Shown here: positions 12,401 to 27,400 of the stretch, piece after piece
How positions within the stretch are numbered: the stretch's first letter is position 1
Layout of the letters: the number at the start of each line of letters is the position of its first letter
Assembly: GCF_021869535.1 (NCBI RefSeq)
Contig: NW_026262690.1
Span: 89,511,995-89,575,994, forward strand
DNA length: 64,000 nucleotides
Direction: 5' to 3'
Source: Mytilus californianus
Lineage: Eukaryota > Mollusca > Bivalvia > Mytilida > Mytilidae
The notes under the pieces: model-generated
The model's input: only the letters and a program-made list of their open reading frames with translations
Databases searched by the model: none
What the model was told of the DNA's origin: nothing
Translations under genes and position numbers: made by a program

Positions 12401-15400
12401 CTGGCAATGGCCTGGTTTTGAAAAGAACATAGAATAATTGTGAACATAAGTTAAGACCTAAAACACTGAATATTGGAAAAAGATAAACCAGAAAAATACA
12501 AACACACAACAGTTAACTTTATATATGGACATCTTATAAAATGTCAGCATTTGGGTGTTAGTATTTTTTGTATTGTTATTATTTTATATTTAAGGATGTA
12601 CTTAGGTCAGTTTTAGGAATTATTGTCAGATGTTCGGACTCATTGGTTTTTTTCCTATGATACAGGGAAAAATATTTTGCCCCATGACAACACTTTTTCT
12701 TTTCATGTAAGACTGCAATAGCTCATAAAAGGTCATTTACCAAAATTTAAGCAGATTCTAGATTTCTTTTCTTTCGATTTGAGACCCAAATAATACCAAT
12801 GCAAATATAAGGTAAAAGTCGGAGTCAGCCTTTTCCCGACATTTTTGAAAAAAACAGATATATTATATTATTAAGACCATCTTTTTTTTTTTATATAGAA
12901 TTAAAAAAGAGATTCTGCCTGTTGTGCAGTCCTTGTGTCAGGATGTGGACTATGAGGTGAGAGGGTGTATGTGTAACCAGCTCCACTCTGTAGCTAGGGG
13001 GTTAGGGTAAGTTAGTTATAAAAGTATTTTACAGTATGAGATTGTTATTGATGAAAGGATTAATGTACTGTAAAAGCAGACATTTTGATCCAGTTATGAT
13101 TTTGATTATTTCCTGGATAGATGTTATCCAGGAAATTAAAACCCAGACAAAATATTAATCTACTTAGAACAATACTTGTATATACTGCAAACCAGGAAAA
13201 TTAATCCCTAAAAATCAAATTTAGAAACAAAACTATGAATTTTTTTACCTCACTGAAAATATGAATAAAAGGAGATGTCTGGTATGTGTCAATGAAATAG
13301 CAATTGAACAAATCAGAAACAACATCTAGAGGTCAAAAGTCCCATGCTCAATACACCATCTTCAACAACAGACAATGTCTATACCATACATCAAGATCTA
13401 AATCCCCAATGACTGATGGAAAACCCTAGTTATTTGTTTTAACATTGTATAATTCTATAATTCTGTAGTATAATTCTATAATTCGTATAAACTTAATTAG
13501 TTTGATGTGTTTTCCAATTTGTCAAAAACAAATTGGCAACGCCTCTGTATCATAGTACATTTCACTCAGTGATAAGGTTTCACCAGTTTGTGTAAAAGGT
13601 ATTGATTAAGTTTATTGTTTGGAGAAAGATATACTGCTACACAGTAAAACAATAAAGATTAATTTGTTTTGCACTGAGTTATAAATTGTTCAGATGGTGC
13701 ACTGTACTTTATATTAATTTACATGTTAAAATAATCAATATATAAAATGTATATCAGAATAAAGATAGAAAAAAAAGAATGTCAGTGCCTTTGAAACTAA
13801 ACAAATCTTTCAATATCATTGTTTATATAAAATAATGGTTTGTTTTGAAAGTCTAGACAGAAATTATTGCATATATTATAAACTATCACAGCGAATACCA
13901 CAAAATGAGTTGAAATATTTGAGAAGATTTTTGACAATACCTGAAAAGCTTCCATTAATATGTTTAATAATATTGACATTTTTAATTTGCATACAATAAA
14001 TTGTTAATGGCAATATTTTGACGTTTTGTATATTGCAATGTCTGATATTTTTGCATTTTGGGAGTGGTTAATCTTTTTGCATATTTGGAGTGGTTAATCT
14101 TTTTGCATATTGGGAGAGGTTAATCTTTTTACATATTGGGAGTGGTTTATCTTTTTGCATATTGGGAGTGGTTAATCTTTTTGCATATTGGGAGTGGTTT
14201 ATCTTTTTGAATATTGGTACTGAATAATCATTTTGCATACTGGGAGTGGTTAATCTTTTTGCATATTTGGAGTGGTTAATCTTTTTGCATATTGGGAGTG
14301 GTTTATTGTTTTGCATATTGGAGATGGTTAATCTTTTTGCATATTGCAATGTTTGATATTTCTGCATATTGCAATGTTGGATATTTTCCCATCTTTGTAA
14401 TGGTTACATGATTTTGGCATATCATAATCAACATGGCAGTATCATGATACAGAGAATATCAGTCAACAAGATCAAAGAGGATGAATGTTCACGTTACCAG
14501 TAAATGTGTGAATTGTAGAAATGAAAGACAATTTCTGTCGATTCAAAAGAAACTGGAAAATGAACTTTTAGGTCTGTTTGTGTATTTAGGTCCACGAATT
14601 TAAATGTTCAATAAAAGACAAAATTTCCAATGGGCTTGTATGCAGAATTTGTAAATATCAGGAAAAAATGTTTTACAAACAAAATAACATTTTTTTTTCT
14701 AAATTCACATCAATTAGTGCACAGAAAAATAAAATCCACAGTAACTGTTTTTATTTATATGAAGTTATGGTCTTAAAATGATTGGAAAAATTGCCAATAC
14801 ATTTACACTACTTTTTTGTTTTTTTCAGGCTTGAAGCCACAAAGAGTGCAATATTGCCAGAATTAGTTGAGCTGACAAAGGATGAAGAATGTTCTGTTAG
14901 AGTTCATGGCCTGGAAACAGTAGTTAATGTACTCGCTTCACTGGATTCTGGTAGGATTTGTTAAATTTAACAGAATTGACGAAGAGGTCTATTACCCAGT
15001 TTAATTGATTCTGGAAGGTTTGGACAAGTGTCCAGTTTTTGTCTGGCCTTGTTGGAGTTACTAAGGCAAGACTTAAGAGTGCTGTTTCCATTGTTCTAAA
15101 AGTTAGGACTGACTTCTTCCAATTACTAAATATATAAATCTTATAGAAAAAACCTAAATACCCATTAATAAATTTGTCAATTAAAATTAATAACTTGCAT
15201 GAAAATTATATTCATATTTGCCAGAAACAACTTGAAGAATTTGTATTTAATCAGAAGCTTGTAATAGGATTTTTGCAATAAATTAAACTAGAGAAATTGT
15301 AATTACCTATCAAAGAAAAGCAGTCATTTTATCTTTTATAACTTTTGAAATGATTTTAAGAGCAGTTTGATAATATCTGTTTGAAATTATGTTATTATGC

Positions 15401-18400
15401 AATTCTCACTAAGTAAAGGATTTCAACTAAGTAAAAGAATTGATGTATGATTTATTGAAGAATAAAAAAAAAAAAAGCTTCTTTGGAAAAGTATAAAATA
15501 TTGACTTTTTTGCAGCTTAATAGTTAAAATGTTGGTTTTAAGTCTGTGTTATGTATGTTTAAGTCTGTGTTATGTATGTTTAAGTTTGTTTTAGTTGTTT
15601 TTTTTTGAAAACCAAACATATTTAAAGATTTTCTAGTCATTGCAGACTCATTGTGGGTTAATTTCAGGGGATGCTGATATCTTTGGATTTTTTTAACTGC
15701 AAAACTGTTGATTGAACAATAGTTTACTGTAAATTCAGAAATTATTGCGAGGTTTTTATTATTGCGACAAATGCGACAGAGTTGTAAACGCAATAATTTA
15801 AACTCGCATTTTGAAATATTTAATATGAACTAAACAGGATGTTTCTCAAAATCGTAAAAATTAAAATCGCATTTAAGTCTAAAATGACAAAATCGCAATA
15901 ATAAATGCACGCAATAATTTCTGAATTTACAGTAACTCTCAGTTGATTTTGTAGTAGTAAATCGTAACTCAATGAAAGAAATAACAATTTTGTTTCCTAA
16001 ACCAATGAAAAAAGTAGCAACTAAATTTAAATTATGGTAGTATATATAGATTTTGTTATGATTATTGCTTGGAACACCCAGAAATTGTGGAACTGTAGAT
16101 GAACAGTCAATAAAAATATACAATTTGAGATTAACAATTTCTGTCCCAACTTTTCACATTTATCCTGAGTTTTCGTGGCCAACAATAAGAGCTAAAAAGG
16201 CATATAATGCATCTGTTTGCTTTGGTCAATTTCTATGTTCAGTTTCATTCTAAAATCCAAATCACTGTGCAATATTAATGATATTAAACAAATACAAACC
16301 TTTCACATATTACAACACAGGTCCGCTGCTAATTTCAGGTCACTTTGACCTACATTTTACATGACAATTTTAAATTTTAAAGGTTAACCTTTGACATCCA
16401 TTGTTATTTTAGCAGGTTAATAACACAAACAAACAAAAAAGGCATCTAGAGTTACTTATAGAGTCTTCATCAGTAAAAAGGTGTATATACAATGTGTTTA
16501 TACTAAGATATTTCTGGAACTATTGAGCCTACATTGTATGCTTGAGTGAATTCAGTTAAGTTTTGCATTTAGGTTCAATTCAAGGAAGTTTATCTATGAT
16601 ATTTCACTGCTATATCATAATGAAGTCCTTTATACTTGTAGAAACATGTTCAACAACAATCATTCCATTAGTATGTAAGTTCTGTCAACAAGCCATGCAG
16701 GCTGAAGATTCCACATTGCCAGAAGTTGGTAAACAGATTGGTAAAATCGCTCATGGCCTTCTGGGTGAGTTTTAACAATGAAATTCCATCATTTACAACA
16801 TAATGTAGAGACAAGACTTCTTGTAAAATAACATATGATTGTATTGCTATTGATTGTATGAAAAACAAAGTCTGAAAGCATGCTGTCTAAAATCATTGAT
16901 GCTTAAAAAACTGATATAAATTTTTTTGTATAAACTTTCTGCTTAATTTGGTCATAAGAAAACAGGATATGTTATAGATAGTGCTCTGCAAACATAATAT
17001 AGATTGTATACATATGTACTTATATTTTTGTTACAATATTACCTCTAGTTCTTAGCACAAACATGGCATTGAAAACTCATTTATGGATTGTGGTTACACG
17101 TTTTCCTTGAATACTAGAGATCATTAATAAAATTTGCAGACAGAAAAAAGAAATGTACCTTTAAATTGGTATTTGCAATTGCTTCCATGCCAACCATGCA
17201 ACATTTAGGAATAAGAGCAAAGATTATTTGGCTCAGAATCAGAATATTATGTCCAGATGGGATGGCATGTCTTTCTGCAGTTTATTACCTTGTGAGGTGG
17301 CATGATAAAAATCAGACTGAGCTTGTAGTCTGCTACAGTGCCATGTTTCCGGTTCTTAATATAGTTGAAAGATTGTCATCCATCCTTCATTTGCATTGCA
17401 TAATTTACTAATCAAAAACACATTAAATGAAAGGAAAGTAAGAAAAATACGGAAACAAAAATCAGTAACTTGTATATCTGTTATCAACATGCAATTTATT
17501 AAAAAGCAAGTTTTTGTTTCTTAATGTATAGAGGAACGATTGCCATCCATCCATTATTATCATTACATAATGTGCAGACAAAAACACATTAAATGAATGA
17601 CAAGCGAAAAAAAAAATAAAAAAAATTGTAACTTGTATATTCTGTTTTAGCGTATTTATCAGATGAACAGAAGCAGTGGTTTGTTGATTATTTTAAGAAG
17701 TTGTGTAAAGTTGGTTTGTCTCTAGAAAAACTTAAAGGAAACCGAGACATAGAAAAGGATATTAGTCCCACAGTAAGTATAGTTTAAGGATGTACTTAGG
17801 TCAGGTTTAGGACTCCTTGGTCAGATGTTCGGACTCCTTGGTTTTTTTCCTACCATACAGAGTAAAATATTTTGCCCCATAACACCCATTTTACTTTTCA
17901 TATAAGACTTCAATAGCTAATAAAAGGTCTTTTACCAAAAGTAACCTATCAATATTTTAGCTTATTTTGTTCCCTAACTAATGCTCTTCTGACCTATAGT
18001 ATCAGTTTTAAATTCTAGATTTTTTTAATTTCACCTAAGTACATCCTTAATAATGGTAAGAAAGTGTTTTAGAAGGGGAATACATGCACAAAGACAATAA
18101 TAAGAAGTGTGATTTCACAGTAAACAGGAAAGAATAATCATGTAACCATGGTGAGGTTTTATCTGTTTTATCAAAAGATATAGAAAACTGCTTTTCAGCA
18201 AAAAGTAAATTTGAAATAAAAATTGGCAATATTTTCAAAGAAGAGAAAAGAGTTAAAATGATATTTACACATTTCATTTACAAATACTACAAAGATAGAA
18301 GAATAAAAATAACAAAACAGAAATCACAAGCTAATTCAGTCATTGATTTATTGTTGCATTATGTCACATCATGATGACAAAAATATCATTGCGTTATGTC

Positions 18401-21400
18401 ACATCATGATGACAAAAAGCAATTAAATGTTAACTGAAATTTTAGTTGCATATATGATAAAGATTGAATGACTGATTGATTCATTGTTGTTTGCTGAATG
18501 TCCAGTGTCAAATATTTCATGCATATTCAGGATGAGAACAAATAAACAGTGAATACAATAGATAGGGCCTGCTATGTAAGGATTAACTGGATGAAAGGAG
18601 GGACTTTTGGACTACCACTGGAAAATAGATAACTGATAAAGATAGTTTGATAATTGTTGAGATTTCTTTTGTAGTTAAAATGTTCAATTTAGTTATTTTA
18701 CCTAACTTTTTATATATTTTTTTCAGATAACAGAAATTCCAGATTTTACCGAAGATGACAAATTTTTGGAATGTAGGAAAAACTGTGCATATAATTTTCC
18801 TGTAAGAGTTTATTACAGATAGTTGGTCCTAAATGATTCCTTCTTTAGTTAAAGATAAACACATTTAAAGTATATGTTAGACTTTCTAAGGATAATCTTA
18901 CTGGGGAAAAAATCAATTTTTAACTGTTATTTCAGGCAGGAGGGGGGATATGGATATTTAAATATTGATCATTTAAATAAATCCTTCTACAATTCAAAAC
19001 ACTTGAGGAATAAAAAATTGCAAATTTAGTTATAACCTCAGAAGTCATACCTTAAATAGGAGACAAGAAATTGTAATTTTATTGTTGATATTAAAATAAG
19101 AATTTATTGATATAAGATATGAGGCAGATTGTCATGTGACTGAATTAAACAGCATGCAAAGAAGATTCAAGATAATAAAGATTATTAAGAGTAATTTCAA
19201 AACCCTGCTAAACATATTGAAAGTCGCTCAAAGGCATTCAACCATAAGAATAATTCAACACCTCACACTGAGTTCAAAACAAACTTTATAAGAAAACTAC
19301 ATATATTTCAAATAAAAACTTTAGAAGCTAGAGCTTAAAACACCAAAAAAGGTAAGATGTTATAGTTGCTAGTTTGGTTGTTTTTAAATTGCATTGTACA
19401 CCTTAAATTTTAATGTATGTTTTCAGGCAATGGTGTTATTTATTGGTGCAAAGCATTTTAAATCGGAATTATTAGGATGTTTTTCTAGTCTTTGTAAAGA
19501 TCCTAATGTTCAAGTTCGGAAAACTGTATCGGGTGGCTTTCATGAGGTAGGTTACATGTTAGATTATTTATGGAAGTAGTAAAATTTATCATTTACATAC
19601 CGTAGTTAAAAAAAGTTTGATATTATTCACAGCCCCAATCTGTTTAAGGGAGGGTATAGATAGATGCTACATCTTAAGGATGATCGCTTCTCTTGTTTTT
19701 AACTTTTTGTCAGATATTCAGAATCCACTAGTTTTATCCATGTAAAGCCAATAAAAAACATTGACCGCTAACCCCTACTTTTCTTTCCATAATTTTATTA
19801 TATATAGTTTAAACAGCCATATTTGAAAATCTTATCAACTTTTTGTTATTTTTTCATAGTTTTTGAAAGAAAAAAGTGCAAATGTTAAATGTATGAAAAA
19901 TCTAGAGAGAATCGTTTCCCACCAAATTTTCAATGGCTTATATCTGGAAAACAAGGACACAGACCCTTCATTTTTTTCTGCTTTATTAGTTCCGTTATTT
20001 ATATTCTATCAATTTATAATAGTCTTTTAAATGGCTTTTAAACAGAGTAGTGAACATCCTTAAATCATTCACTGTTAATTCAATTTACCCACAGGACCAG
20101 TGTGATTTATTATATTCTCAATATTGCAAACACCTATGGTCATATTTGGTCAGCAGCTTGACAGTGATGAGAATGATACTTTGAATTTTTCAATATATTG
20201 AATGAACTCAAACAATTTTTTTCAGCTTTCTCAAATACCACTGAACAGAGTTGTGTCATATTTGGTCAGCAGCTTAACAGTGATGAGTTGTTAATTTTGT
20301 GTGCTTAAATGATCTGTCAGACAGCAACTTCCTGTTTTCTGAAACTTTGAATTATGAGTGGAGATATGCTTAGCAGAAAAACACATGCATTCTTTTTTTT
20401 ATTATTTGCAGGTGTCTAGAGTTTTAGGGCAACATGTAGCTGTTATACAACCAGACTTAATACTTCTGTTGAAGGATGAGTCAGTAGATGTAAGTACTGG
20501 GTTCCTTAATTTCTTTTTAAATGCCTTTCAATATTTAATGAAGGTTTACTTTTATCAAATTCTTGGAGAAGTTTCAAAAGTTAGATAGAGGGACCTTATT
20601 CTCAAAATATAGGCATAGTCTATGAGTTTTCTCAATAAAGTTCTTACACTTGAAACAGTGGTTCCCACTCGGGACTATATTTAGTTTGATGAGTAAGAAA
20701 GATAACTGTTTTTGCATTGTCATCATCCTTAATGACCTGTTTTATTGGAAATACAGCTCCTAAAGTGCAGTATCGTAGAATTTAAATCAGAGCTTTTCAA
20801 ATGAAAAGTATATAACTTTAGGGCTATTCCATTAAAATGTATGTGGGAGGGTAGGAAGGGAAGTTTAATTATTGAATGTGGGTCATGGGTCTTTTTTCAG
20901 TATGCTTCTATTACCATTATGCAAAATTATCTAAAAACTGGTTCTTGGTTGTAGGGATGTTATGAAAGTCCCTTCCTACCCTCCCACATACATTTTAATG
21001 GAATAGCCCTTACCTAAGAAAGCAGTTTGAGATCTCTTGGTTAATAATGTTTATGTTTTTATACTTTTATAGAATGGAAAATATAAAATCTATATCATTT
21101 TAGAAAAAAAACATCTTTTTGTCTGAGTATGAGGTTTCCTATATTTACTCTATGTATTGGAATGGAAGGAGATTTAACAGAGTTCCTTTATGCTATGTTA
21201 AGGAATATTTTATATTTTCATGAAGATGAATTTCCATCGCAAAACATATATTTTTTTCCAGCCTCTTGACTTTTTTCGCAGAAAGCTCAACATAGGGGTA
21301 GTGATCTGGCGGCGGCAACGGCAGCGATCACTAACTACTTAAAAGCTTAATATTTCAGAAGGAAGAAGACCTGGATGTTTCAAACTTTGTATATATGTAC

Positions 21401-24400
21401 CTTATGTTGTGAAGTTTCCATCTGTCATATGTCCTTTGTCCTTGACCTCATTTTCATGGTTTGGTGACTACCTACTTGGAAAAAAAAATTAAGATTTTTT
21501 GTAATGTTGATTTCTCTCTTATTATGAGTAATAGGATAACTATACTTAGTATGTGCCTACGTCCTCATGCCTGTCAGACAGTTTTCATCTGACCTCAACC
21601 TCATTTCATGGATCAGTGAACAGGGTTAAGTTTCGTGGTGAAATCTATATCTCAGATACTATAAGCAATAGGTCTACTATATTTGGTGTATGGAATGATT
21701 GTAAGGTGTACATGTCCAACTGGTAGGTGGCATCGCACCTTGGCGGCATTTTCATTGTGGTTAAAGTTAAGTTTTTGTGTTTTGGTCTATTTTTCTTATA
21801 CTGTATGCAATAGGTCAGCTATATTTGGTGTATGGAAATATTTTATGATGTACATGTCAGTTTGGCAGGTTTTATTTGATCTTGACCTCATTTTCACAGT
21901 TCATTGCTCAATGTTAAGTTTTTGTGTTTTGGTCTGTTTTTCTTAACATGTAAGCAATAGGTCAACTCTGTTGGGTGTATGGAATGATTGTAAAGTGTAC
22001 TTGCATGTCTGGCAGGGTTCATCTGACCTTGACCTCATATTCATGGATCATTGGTCAATGTAATGTTTTCATGCTTTGGTCTGTTTCTTGTATACTATAA
22101 GCAATAGGTCAACTATATTCAATGTATGGAATGATTGTAAGGTGTACATGTATTTCAGGCTTGGTTTATCTGACCTTGACCTCATTTTCTTGGATCATGA
22201 TAAGTTAATTTGATACTTGTAGTAAAACATTATATATTTAGGGCTATCAACATAAAATCAATGGTAGTAAAGTAGGCGAGACATTTCAGCGTGTGCTCTC
22301 TTGTTCAATTTTTACACACCGATTTTGTAACTAAGATAAACAGAAACTGAGGAGATATTTGTTTCAATGTCAAAGTCAAATTTAATTGTTTCTGTGGTCG
22401 GTCAGGATACTTCATGGTGAGCAGTTGTCATTGGTGGAGAAAGCACAAATATCCTGAGAGAATAACTGACCTCTAGAATAAATTTGGCAATCCCAGTCAA
22501 TCAAGGTTGAACCAGAACTCACTTTGCCAAAGTGGGGTTAGAACTCACAACCTCATTGCTGACAGACTAGTGATTAATGTAGATAAATACTTAGACCTCT
22601 CAGACACCAAGACCCCTTCTCTTCATTAAATTGTAAGGATTCATTTATGATAACTAAATAGTATCATTTCATATCAATGTTCTTTTAAAATTTTGTAAAT
22701 CTTTGTTTTATATTTTACAGGTATTAAAAGGGGTGATAGCAAATATTCCATGTATATTAGATTGTTTGTCAGGGACTGGTAGTAATCATTCATTGTCAGA
22801 ATCAAAGGTAATTAATGCTTAATGAATTTAGAAATGAGGCATTTGGGCATGCAACACAATTAAGTAAAGAAGATGAATCTAAAAAAGTTCCATTGTTATA
22901 CTGTTTTGTGTAACAAATAACAAAGCATTAATATGCTGTTAACTTAATCTTACTTTTTTTTTATACTAATAGCTTTTATAGGTATGATATGTCACCAAAA
23001 AAGGAAAAAAACTGCCATAATACAAAATATCGAGAGAAAGTATCAATATTGAGCTTAATATGTCAAGCTTCTGAAACATGAATTTTTCTAAAAAAAATTT
23101 CTTGTTAACTCAAAGTGTTCTACAATTACAACAAAAATAATACATTTGTTAACAAATTTTCTTGCAATTAGTAAATTGTATTCTGACAGAATTTTCTTTT
23201 AATTTTTTTTAATAATCAAATTTACAAGTAATTTTTTTAATAATCACATCTGTTGAAACCAAGCAGAACACAGGTAGACACAATGAAAAGAAGCAGGATC
23301 AATTCAACAATTTCTTTCTGATTAGCTCATGATTAAAAGAAAATCTAAAAATTGTAAGCCCTCATCTCTATATATATATATATATATAGACTTCTGCATA
23401 TTATTATACATCTGTTATATAATTTCAGCTCCATGTACTAAATGATGTGATAATAGCTGTACTGAACTCTGAACCTGTGATATTTACCTCTAATAACTGG
23501 AGGTTACAGGAACATCTGATGGATAATTTGTCCTGTCTAATCAAGTGTTGTTCTAGTGATGTACTCTACCAAAAAGTCATTCCAGTTGTATATCCTAAAA
23601 TTAAATCTGCGGTAGGTACTTAGTGTAGATAATTTTGAACATTTTAGCTTTTGAACTATTTTGCTTTTAAATTTTGGCATGTAACTTTTGAGTTCTGTAG
23701 AAAATATTTTCATCATGGATATTTGATGCTCAGGAACATGCCATTGTTTTGAAATTTTCGATGTGGCAATTTAAAAAAATGTAAGCACATACCAAGGAGA
23801 CAATTAAAACCTGAAATCACATTTTGCCATGTCAGCTTCGTTTATAGCTTACTATACAGTATGGGTTTTGATCATTATTGATGGCTGTATGGTGACCATC
23901 AGTTGCTCACATCCATTCCATTTGGACTCTGATGGATACCACATCACCTTGTTTTTTTAAGCACGCACATAGCCATGAAAAATAACATTAAAAGACAATA
24001 CTTTACAAAACATTACACAAAGATTCAGCAAAATAAATCCAACTGAAAAATATGGTGAAACTCAGATCCTTCCTAAGGTTAAGTCGTCCTAGCTACACTT
24101 GTGGTACTCATGTTTCGTATGCTATGTAAAATATTAGATTATAAGACATATTGGATGAAAAGTGATAATAGAAAAAAAAAGATGACAGAATTTTACCTTC
24201 AACAAGCAGAACATTTATCATAATGTATAACACTTTTATAAAACTGATAGATAAATTAACAAGTTTTTGCACAAAATATAATCATGTATAGAACTAAAAT
24301 TGCAAAAAAAAAAAAAAAATTGAAAACATTTATTAGCCATCAATATTTATTTTATCTACTGTATATCTGCTAAGAATAATGAGGCACATCACTTTCTTTC

Positions 24401-27400
24401 AATAAAACCTATATAATTTATTACAGAGGGCTTTGCCTGTGAAACATGCAGCCTGCAGATCTGCCTTGAAAATTATTAGAAAAATTAAAAAATTAACCCA
24501 AAGAGAAGAACTCCTCCATTGTTTTGTAGAAGGTATGTAGCATTTACAATTATTTCATATGCAAGAGAAAAAACATGCTTGGTTGATGTATGTGAGAAAA
24601 ATTCAATCAAATACTTGGAGAAATATTCGGCAAGTTTAGAAATTATTAAGTATGAATAAAAGATTTGGGTAAGTCATCAATACAGCATTTCAATGACACA
24701 AAAAAGTCGAAAGACATCTAGATGTCAACATACTTTCTTTAACAATAAACAACTGCATTTATTAATGGGATTGCTCATAAAAAAAAAAAGAAATGCAAGT
24801 TTTTAATATTTAAAGCAATATCTGGAAATGCATCATATAATAAAGCATTCATAATTTACAATGCAAGTTATACAAATCTTATTGCATTTTCCCCTAAAAT
24901 AAGAATGTCACAAAATATTTTGAATTACAATATTATAAAGTAATAGCACATTTTTTAGCTGTTCTTCTCTTGGGTGATTGCTAAAAACAAATCCTATTGC
25001 TATTCTGTTAAGCTACATATATCAAGGTCAAATCCTAAGCTCTTTAGAATTCTTGTTGAGTTTTCCTACAAATGCTGTCATTTGTTTCCTGACAATACAA
25101 AGAACAATGGTGAAGAGTTGAAATTTTATGCATAAAACATTAGGAATATAATTTGGATATTTCTGACAATTCAATTTAAAACTGTTACAAAATTGGTACC
25201 AAAAACCATTTAGTTCATATTAATATTCTATTGGTTTTAAGCTGAGAAAAACTTCTTTCAAAAAAGTCCTTAATAGATGTGACATAAAAAACGTAAAAAT
25301 TAAAATGAAAATTAATGATTTTAAATCTGTTTATTTATTTCAGACTTCTGCCATGGAAGGAGTTGTCATCATAGGAGTTTATTTATTGACGTTTGTAAAA
25401 ATGTGATAGAATTATATTCAAAAACTTTTTTTAAGGAATATTTTTATGAATATGTGTTAGAACTTCAATCAGATAGTGTGCCAAACGTTCGGTTACGGTT
25501 GTGTTCAATACTTCCACAGTTAAAAAAGATTATCAAATTACCTACAGACAGAAATTTACTACAGCAGTTAGAAACTTGTGTAAGAAGATTATTATTAAGT
25601 GAAAAAGATAGGGATGTTTTAGCAGCAATTAAAATTGTAAGTATTCATAACTGGCTAACATATGTGGAAAAAGGGGGTAGGTTTTGTCTTCAGGCTAATG
25701 AATGCATTGTTTTGTATAATATCTATGAGGTAGCTGAAAAAAAGGGGTAAAGCCCAAACCGCTCTAGTTGTATCGGATACTACATAAGTCTAATCTATCT
25801 TAATAGTAATAACATAGGAAGCCATTGTTTGATTTGACAATCCATAAATTAGGATGAAATTGAAATTCCTTGTTAAAATACAGATTATCCTTTACAAGTT
25901 GTCATTATTTGTTTTGAGTTAAAAAAAAAAAGATTTTTGAAGAGAGTTTGTCTGTTAACTGCAGTATGAATCTTAATTCATATACATTTTACAAAAACAG
26001 ACAGTTTGAAGGAACTTTTTGACTGAAACAATGAACAAATGCCTTCACCATATGCTGAACTTAAAATGCTTCAGCCCCTTGTCTACAATCATGAATTCAA
26101 CAGAGTTGAAAGGATCTTACTCTGATTACGTACAAACACTGATAGGATATGTTTATATAGAAATAAGGAGTTGTGGTGTGATTTCCAATGAGACAACTAA
26201 CCACCAGATACTGAACGAAGAAGATGGTAGCAACTATTGTTTTATATAAAGGCTATCACAAATACATTGTCAATTATGCAGTCAGGTATAGCCATTCTGT
26301 ATTACAATTAAAAATTGAACCATTCAGAATGAACAGAAGTGTGTATGACAATACTGTTTTTCCGTGATACTTCATCAAAGAGATCTGTGTCTTACAAATT
26401 CTTGTCAGTTCACTCAGGATAAATTTGATTTCAACAAAATCAGCTGTGCAGCGTGATGTTTAAAAAAAACCAACAAATTTGGTTCATAATCATGTAAAAT
26501 TCAAATGAAACAATATAGAAATACATCATAAATCTTACAACAGGTCTGTTTAATTTGAAGTTATCAAAAGTTTATTAAACAGTTAGAAATTGTATTCTGC
26601 ATTGTTCATTTACACCCTAAAAATCCCTACAGAGTTTTAACGGTGAGAAAAGTTGTTTACCTTTTAAATTAGAAAAAAGATTGAGCAGTATTTATCTGCC
26701 TTTGATAAATCTTACTTAGTGCATTTGTTATTGTGGCTTTCAGTTTTGGAATCCATCTTATAAATTTATGGTACCTTAAATTTTGGTAAAATTTATGCTA
26801 CAACTTCACTATTGTTTGAAGAGATTTTAATATTTTTTGTATTTTCTTAACAGGCTGTTGATGACCTAGATAAAATACATGTACAGATGGAGCCTGTAAG
26901 TAATAACATTGTGAGAAATGTATTTATTGTAGTCAAGGGGAGATAATTTCATTTTTTTTTAGACCAATTTGAAGATATTATCTCCCTTTTATTTTGCATG
27001 ATTTCCAGATTGTGCTTTTTAAATAGCTAAACATATCTAATGTTTAATATCTAAGATTTCAAACATTGCATTCAGCAAAAAGGTTTCAATAAAAAGTATT
27101 GAATAAAATTTTAAAGTAGTTTATATGAAATCATTTTATGATATACATATAAGATGTTATTGAAAATATTTAGTTGCACATTGAAGCCCAAAAGATGAAC
27201 CTTTAATCATTAATTAATAATTACAGGTGATAATATCATGATTTTACAGTCCTATAAGGCATTTTTTATACCTTTACATATGACTTTTCAGTGTTTGAAT
27301 AAAACAGGAGAACAAATTATGGTAGATCACTCTTGTTTTATTTTAGCTTATTTTATCTATTCAATATACTCTTATTTAGTTTTATTGGTAAAGACTTATT

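Noticed and set aside
14068-14367. 99-codon minus-strand open frame as a gene
   Set aside because: Made of a 26-bp minisatellite within a PPP4R4 intron.
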